From positions 1,222,001 to 1,286,000 of the forward strand of contig NZ_JAIZBH010000001.1 of the NCBI RefSeq assembly GCF_022267375.1: a DNA stretch of 64,000 nucleotides, in the 5' to 3' direction. The notes under the pieces were generated by a model that was not told the DNA's origin, ran no database searches, and worked only from the letters and a program-made list of their open reading frames with translations. The position numbers and the translations under genes are program-made. This DNA comes from Leptospira sanjuanensis. GTDB lineage: Bacteria; Spirochaetota; Leptospiria; Leptospirales; Leptospiraceae. Of the stretch, positions 61,884 to 64,000 are shown piece after piece (position 1 is the stretch's first letter; each line of letters starts with the position of its first letter).

Positions 61884-62474
61884 TTGCCAAAGGTTGTAGA
61901 TCACGACGCGTATCGAATTTCCATTTTAAAGCGTTGCCTCGATTTGTTTGCAAGGAAGGGGTATGCGACGGTCACGATGCGGGAGATTTCCAGAGAGCTT
62001 CGTGTTTCTACGGGAACTCTATATCATTATTTTCCGACAAAGGAAGTTTTGTTCGAGCAAATGGCGCGATGGATCGTTCGGGACGACGCGGAGCAATTGG
62101 AAACGATTCGGATCGAAAGTCGATCAAAGGATTTTCGGGAAAGGCTTGAGGTTCTTTTCGATTTCGTGGAAGAAAGGGAAGGGCATTTTCAAAAACTCAT
62201 TCTGATCGCTTCCGATCTTTACCGATTGGAAGAGTCCGAACCGGCAAGGGCGATCTTAAAGGAATGTTCTTCCGTCTTTCGGGACGCGATCGAAAGTCAC
62301 CTCGCGTTGAATAACGAGGAACTGGAAAAACTGTTCTTCGGAGTTTTGATCGGAACCGTTTTTCAAAGAATGCTGGATCGCGAAACGGCGGATTTTGAAA
62401 AGACGTTCTCCCTTGTCAGAGGTTTTGCTCCTTTGATTTCGATCGGTTTGTTATTGGAACCTAAAAGAGCATGA
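61884..62474 (+). CDS. TetR-family regulator
   Basis: The TTG at 61884 follows AAGGAG at seven-base spacing and gives 196 residues. The N-terminal HTH reads VTMREISRELRVSTGTLYHY. The C-terminal ligand domain has a hydrophobic helical pattern (LFFGVLIGTVFQRMLDRETA). It is 55 bases upstream of the hydroxylase gene in the same direction, so it most likely controls that gene in response to a fatty acid or hydrocarbon. A longer frame from 61860 is not favoured. Confidence 0.88.
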   Translation: MPKVVDHDAYRISILKRCLDLFARKGYATVTMREISRELRVSTGTLYHYFPTKEVLFEQMARWIVRDDAEQLETIRIESRSKDFRERLEVLFDFVEEREGHFQKLILIASDLYRLEESEPARAILKECSSVFRDAIESHLALNNEELEKLFFGVLIGTVFQRMLDRETADFEKTFSLVRGFAPLISIGLLLEPKRA

Positions 62475-62529
62475 TGCGGTTCTATCGACTTGCGTCGCTC
62501 ATGAAAGAGAAAATGGAGAGAATTTTGTT

Positions 62530-63639
62530 ATGACCAATTTGAAACGTTATTCGTTTATCGTTTGTTTTTTAGTGCCGGCCTTTGCGGTGCTCGGATATTA
62601 TTTAGGCGGAGCATATAACTTTCTTACCTTCGCGGTTGTGTTCGGTTTATTACCGATCTTGGACGTTGTGATCGGAGCCGATCCGTCCAATCCGGTGGAA
62701 GAGGAAGTTCCTGCGTTACAGACCGAATTCTACTTTCGATTTTTGACATATATTTGGGCGTGGGTCCAATTCGGTCTTGTCCTTTGGGCCTTGTACGAAA
62801 TTCAAACGAAGAATCTTTCCGCTCTGGAATGGTGGGGATTCGTTCTGGCGATCGGTATCAACACCGGAGGAATCGGCATTACCGTGGCGCACGAATTGGG
62901 TCATAAAAGCAGGAAGATCGAACAATGGTATTCCAAGTTCATTCTGATGACCGTTTGTTATATGCATTTTTTCATCGAACATAACCGCGGCCATCACGTG
63001 AATGTTTCGACTCACGAAGACCCGGCTTCTTCCCGAAAAGGCGAATCCTTTTACCGTTTTTATCCGAGAACGGTTTTCGGTTCTTATTTTTCCGCTTGGA
63101 AGTTGGAAGCGAAACGTCTTTCGAAAGCGGGTAAATCTTCGTTTTCTTTGGAGAATGAAATGATCTCTTCCACGATCATTCCACTTCTGTTTATCGGATT
63201 CGTTACTGCGACATTAACTCTTTATACCGGTCGTTTTTCCTGGGAAGTTCCGGCGTTCTTTTTCATTCAGAGTTTTATAGCATTCTCCCTTTTGGAACTC
63301 GTAAATTACATCGAGCACTACGGTCTTCAAAGAAAGGAGATCGCTCCCGGAAAATTCGAAAAAGTGCAGCCGATCCATTCTTGGAATCAAAATTTTGCGG
63401 TGAGTAACGCGTTTTTGTTTCATCTTCAAAGGCATTCGGATCATCATGCGAACGCAGGAAGACGTTATTCCGCTTTAAGACATTTCGAGGAAAGTCCGCA
63501 GCTTCCGTACGGATATGAAGTGATGGTGTTGATTGCCCTGTTTCCTCCTCTTTGGTTTAAGATTATGGATTGGAGACTGGAGGCCTGGAAAAAGAAATAT
63601 TACGGTGAGACTGCGCTTGCTGCCGGAGCGAAAGCTTGA
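62530..63639 (+). CDS. alkB: AlkB-type membrane di-iron hydroxylase
   Basis: The 369-residue integral membrane protein has all the histidine motifs of alkane 1-monooxygenase: HELGHK, EHNRGHH, and LQRHSDHH, plus the AlkB-specific NYIEHYGL. Six hydrophobic segments are visible. It hydroxylates terminal carbons of alkanes or fatty chains with electrons from rubredoxin. No rubredoxin gene is next to it. In Leptospira, which live on long-chain fatty acids, it may act on lipid chains rather than alkanes; that is inference. It is probably regulated by the adjacent TetR. Confidence 0.93.
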   Translation: MTNLKRYSFIVCFLVPAFAVLGYYLGGAYNFLTFAVVFGLLPILDVVIGADPSNPVEEEVPALQTEFYFRFLTYIWAWVQFGLVLWALYEIQTKNLSALEWWGFVLAIGINTGGIGITVAHELGHKSRKIEQWYSKFILMTVCYMHFFIEHNRGHHVNVSTHEDPASSRKGESFYRFYPRTVFGSYFSAWKLEAKRLSKAGKSSFSLENEMISSTIIPLLFIGFVTATLTLYTGRFSWEVPAFFFIQSFIAFSLLELVNYIEHYGLQRKEIAPGKFEKVQPIHSWNQNFAVSNAFLFHLQRHSDHHANAGRRYSALRHFEESPQLPYGYEVMVLIALFPPLWFKIMDWRLEAWKKKYYGETALAAGAKA

Positions 63640-63671
63640 GCAGGTCAAGAAAACTGTAAAAGGAGAGATTT

Positions 63672-63820
63672 GTCGGAGGTACGACGATCCAACCGTAAAA
63701 TTTCGAGCCCCACCCTAGTTGGGTGGTGGGGAGAGGTGGCGGGATTGTGTGGGAGATTTTCCCATATCAGAAAAATTGCATGCAGTCCAGCGGGATTTTC
63801 GTATCTTGTCGGAACACTGA
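63672..63820 (+). repeat. Dispersed ~150-bp repeat, copy C
   Basis: The copy begins GTCGGAGGTACGACGATC, has CCACCC-TAGTT-GGGTGG and GGTGGGGAGAGGTGGCGGG, TTTTCCCATATCAGAAA and ends TTGTCGGAACACTGA. It shares block order with copies A and B. A deletion/substitution replaces the AAAACTCCGGAGG section. The frames across it are not genes. Confidence 0.85.
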
Positions 63821-63867
63821 AAAATTTGCCGGAGGCTTGTTGTAAAAAAAATCTTTCGAGACCTCGA

Positions 63868-64000
63868 TCAAAACGCGCCGTTTTCGTTGGGGGATTCTTT
63901 GGAAAGGAGTTGGCCTAAGTCCCAAAGTTCCGCAACTAAATCGCCTTCAAAGCGGAATATATGAACAACGGCTATATCGGGTTCTGCAGGATTTTGTCGG
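63868..64000 (-). CDS. SnoaL-like/NTF2-fold protein, C-terminal part (cut by window edge)
   Basis: A minus-strand frame enters from the right edge and stops at TGA 63870-63868. Its 43 visible residues read VVHIFRFEGDLVAELWDLGQ, a pattern of SnoaL-like aldol-condensation family proteins, where the last strand carries a Trp-Asp. Ends LLSKESPNENGAF. Function and length cannot be judged from this part. Confidence 0.6.
   Translation of the reverse strand, partial: RQNPAEPDIAVVHIFRFEGDLVAELWDLGQLLSKESPNENGAF

Overview
The window is a piece of a Leptospira chromosome. The strongest pointers are the adjacent FlaA2 and FlaA1 flagellar sheath genes, the spirochaete-type fusion of a large helical protein to GreA, a LIC_12616-type phage neck gene, many relaxed spirochaetal lipoproteins, and dispersed intergenic repeats of a kind I associate with this genus. 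By eye the base composition looks less AT-rich than L. interrogans. That would fit a pathogen-clade species of higher GC, but I did not compute it and do not name a species.

Layout. (1) 1-13.7 kb is a lipid and housekeeping block: rpmF-plsX, later fabG-acpP-rnc, then nudix-aroB-mscS, with pyk convergent. Between plsX and fabG lies an accessory insert with a DUF4303 protein, two small unknowns and a tightly coupled arsenic operon arsR-arsC-acr3 that ends in an unassigned ATP-grasp-like gene. (2) 13.8-23.1 kb holds a histone-deacetylase-fold hydrolase, an unknown protein, a receiver/PP2C (RsbU-like) protein, a Lnb/DUF4105-like exported protein with a probable CTG start, a lipoprotein, a GH36 alpha-galactosidase, an RNase D-like exonuclease and radA. 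(3) 23.1-29.4 kb is a repeat-rich stretch with lipoproteins, a divergent exported FlgG-like protein, a lactonase-fold beta-propeller lipoprotein and two Leptospira-type envelope proteins. (4) 29.4-34.4 kb carries flaA2-flaA1 behind a good sigma70-type promoter, then the GreA fusion with terminators.

(5) 36.1-48.7 kb is the most striking part. It is one co-directional, overlapping cassette for a contractile phage tail: neck terminator, sheath, tube, an assembly chaperone with a probable frameshift, tape measure, Dit-like protein, baseplate plug, hub, spike, gp25/W, gpJ, gpI-fibre fusion, two tandem collar-type receptor proteins and a DUF4376 protein. No capsid, portal, terminase, integrase, replication or lysis gene is visible in the window. 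It could be a tailocin-like particle or the tail end of a decayed prophage. Similar short repeat elements lie on both sides at about 35.5 and 51.2 kb.

(6) 48.8-53 kb has, on the minus strand, an alpha/beta-hydrolase lipoprotein coupled to a membrane class III adenylate cyclase, an ATP-grasp protein and a DinB-like protein. (7) 53-61 kb is a complete TonB uptake locus on the minus strand: surface beta-helix lipoprotein, small lipoprotein, TonB-dependent receptor, ExbB, two ExbDs and TonB. (8) 61.9-63.6 kb is a TetR regulator with an AlkB-type alkane/fatty-acyl hydroxylase. The window ends inside a SnoaL-like gene. Three copies of a roughly 150-bp repeat (208-357, 29252-29400, 63672-63820) and several TGTGGGAACTCCTGC elements are scattered between genes.
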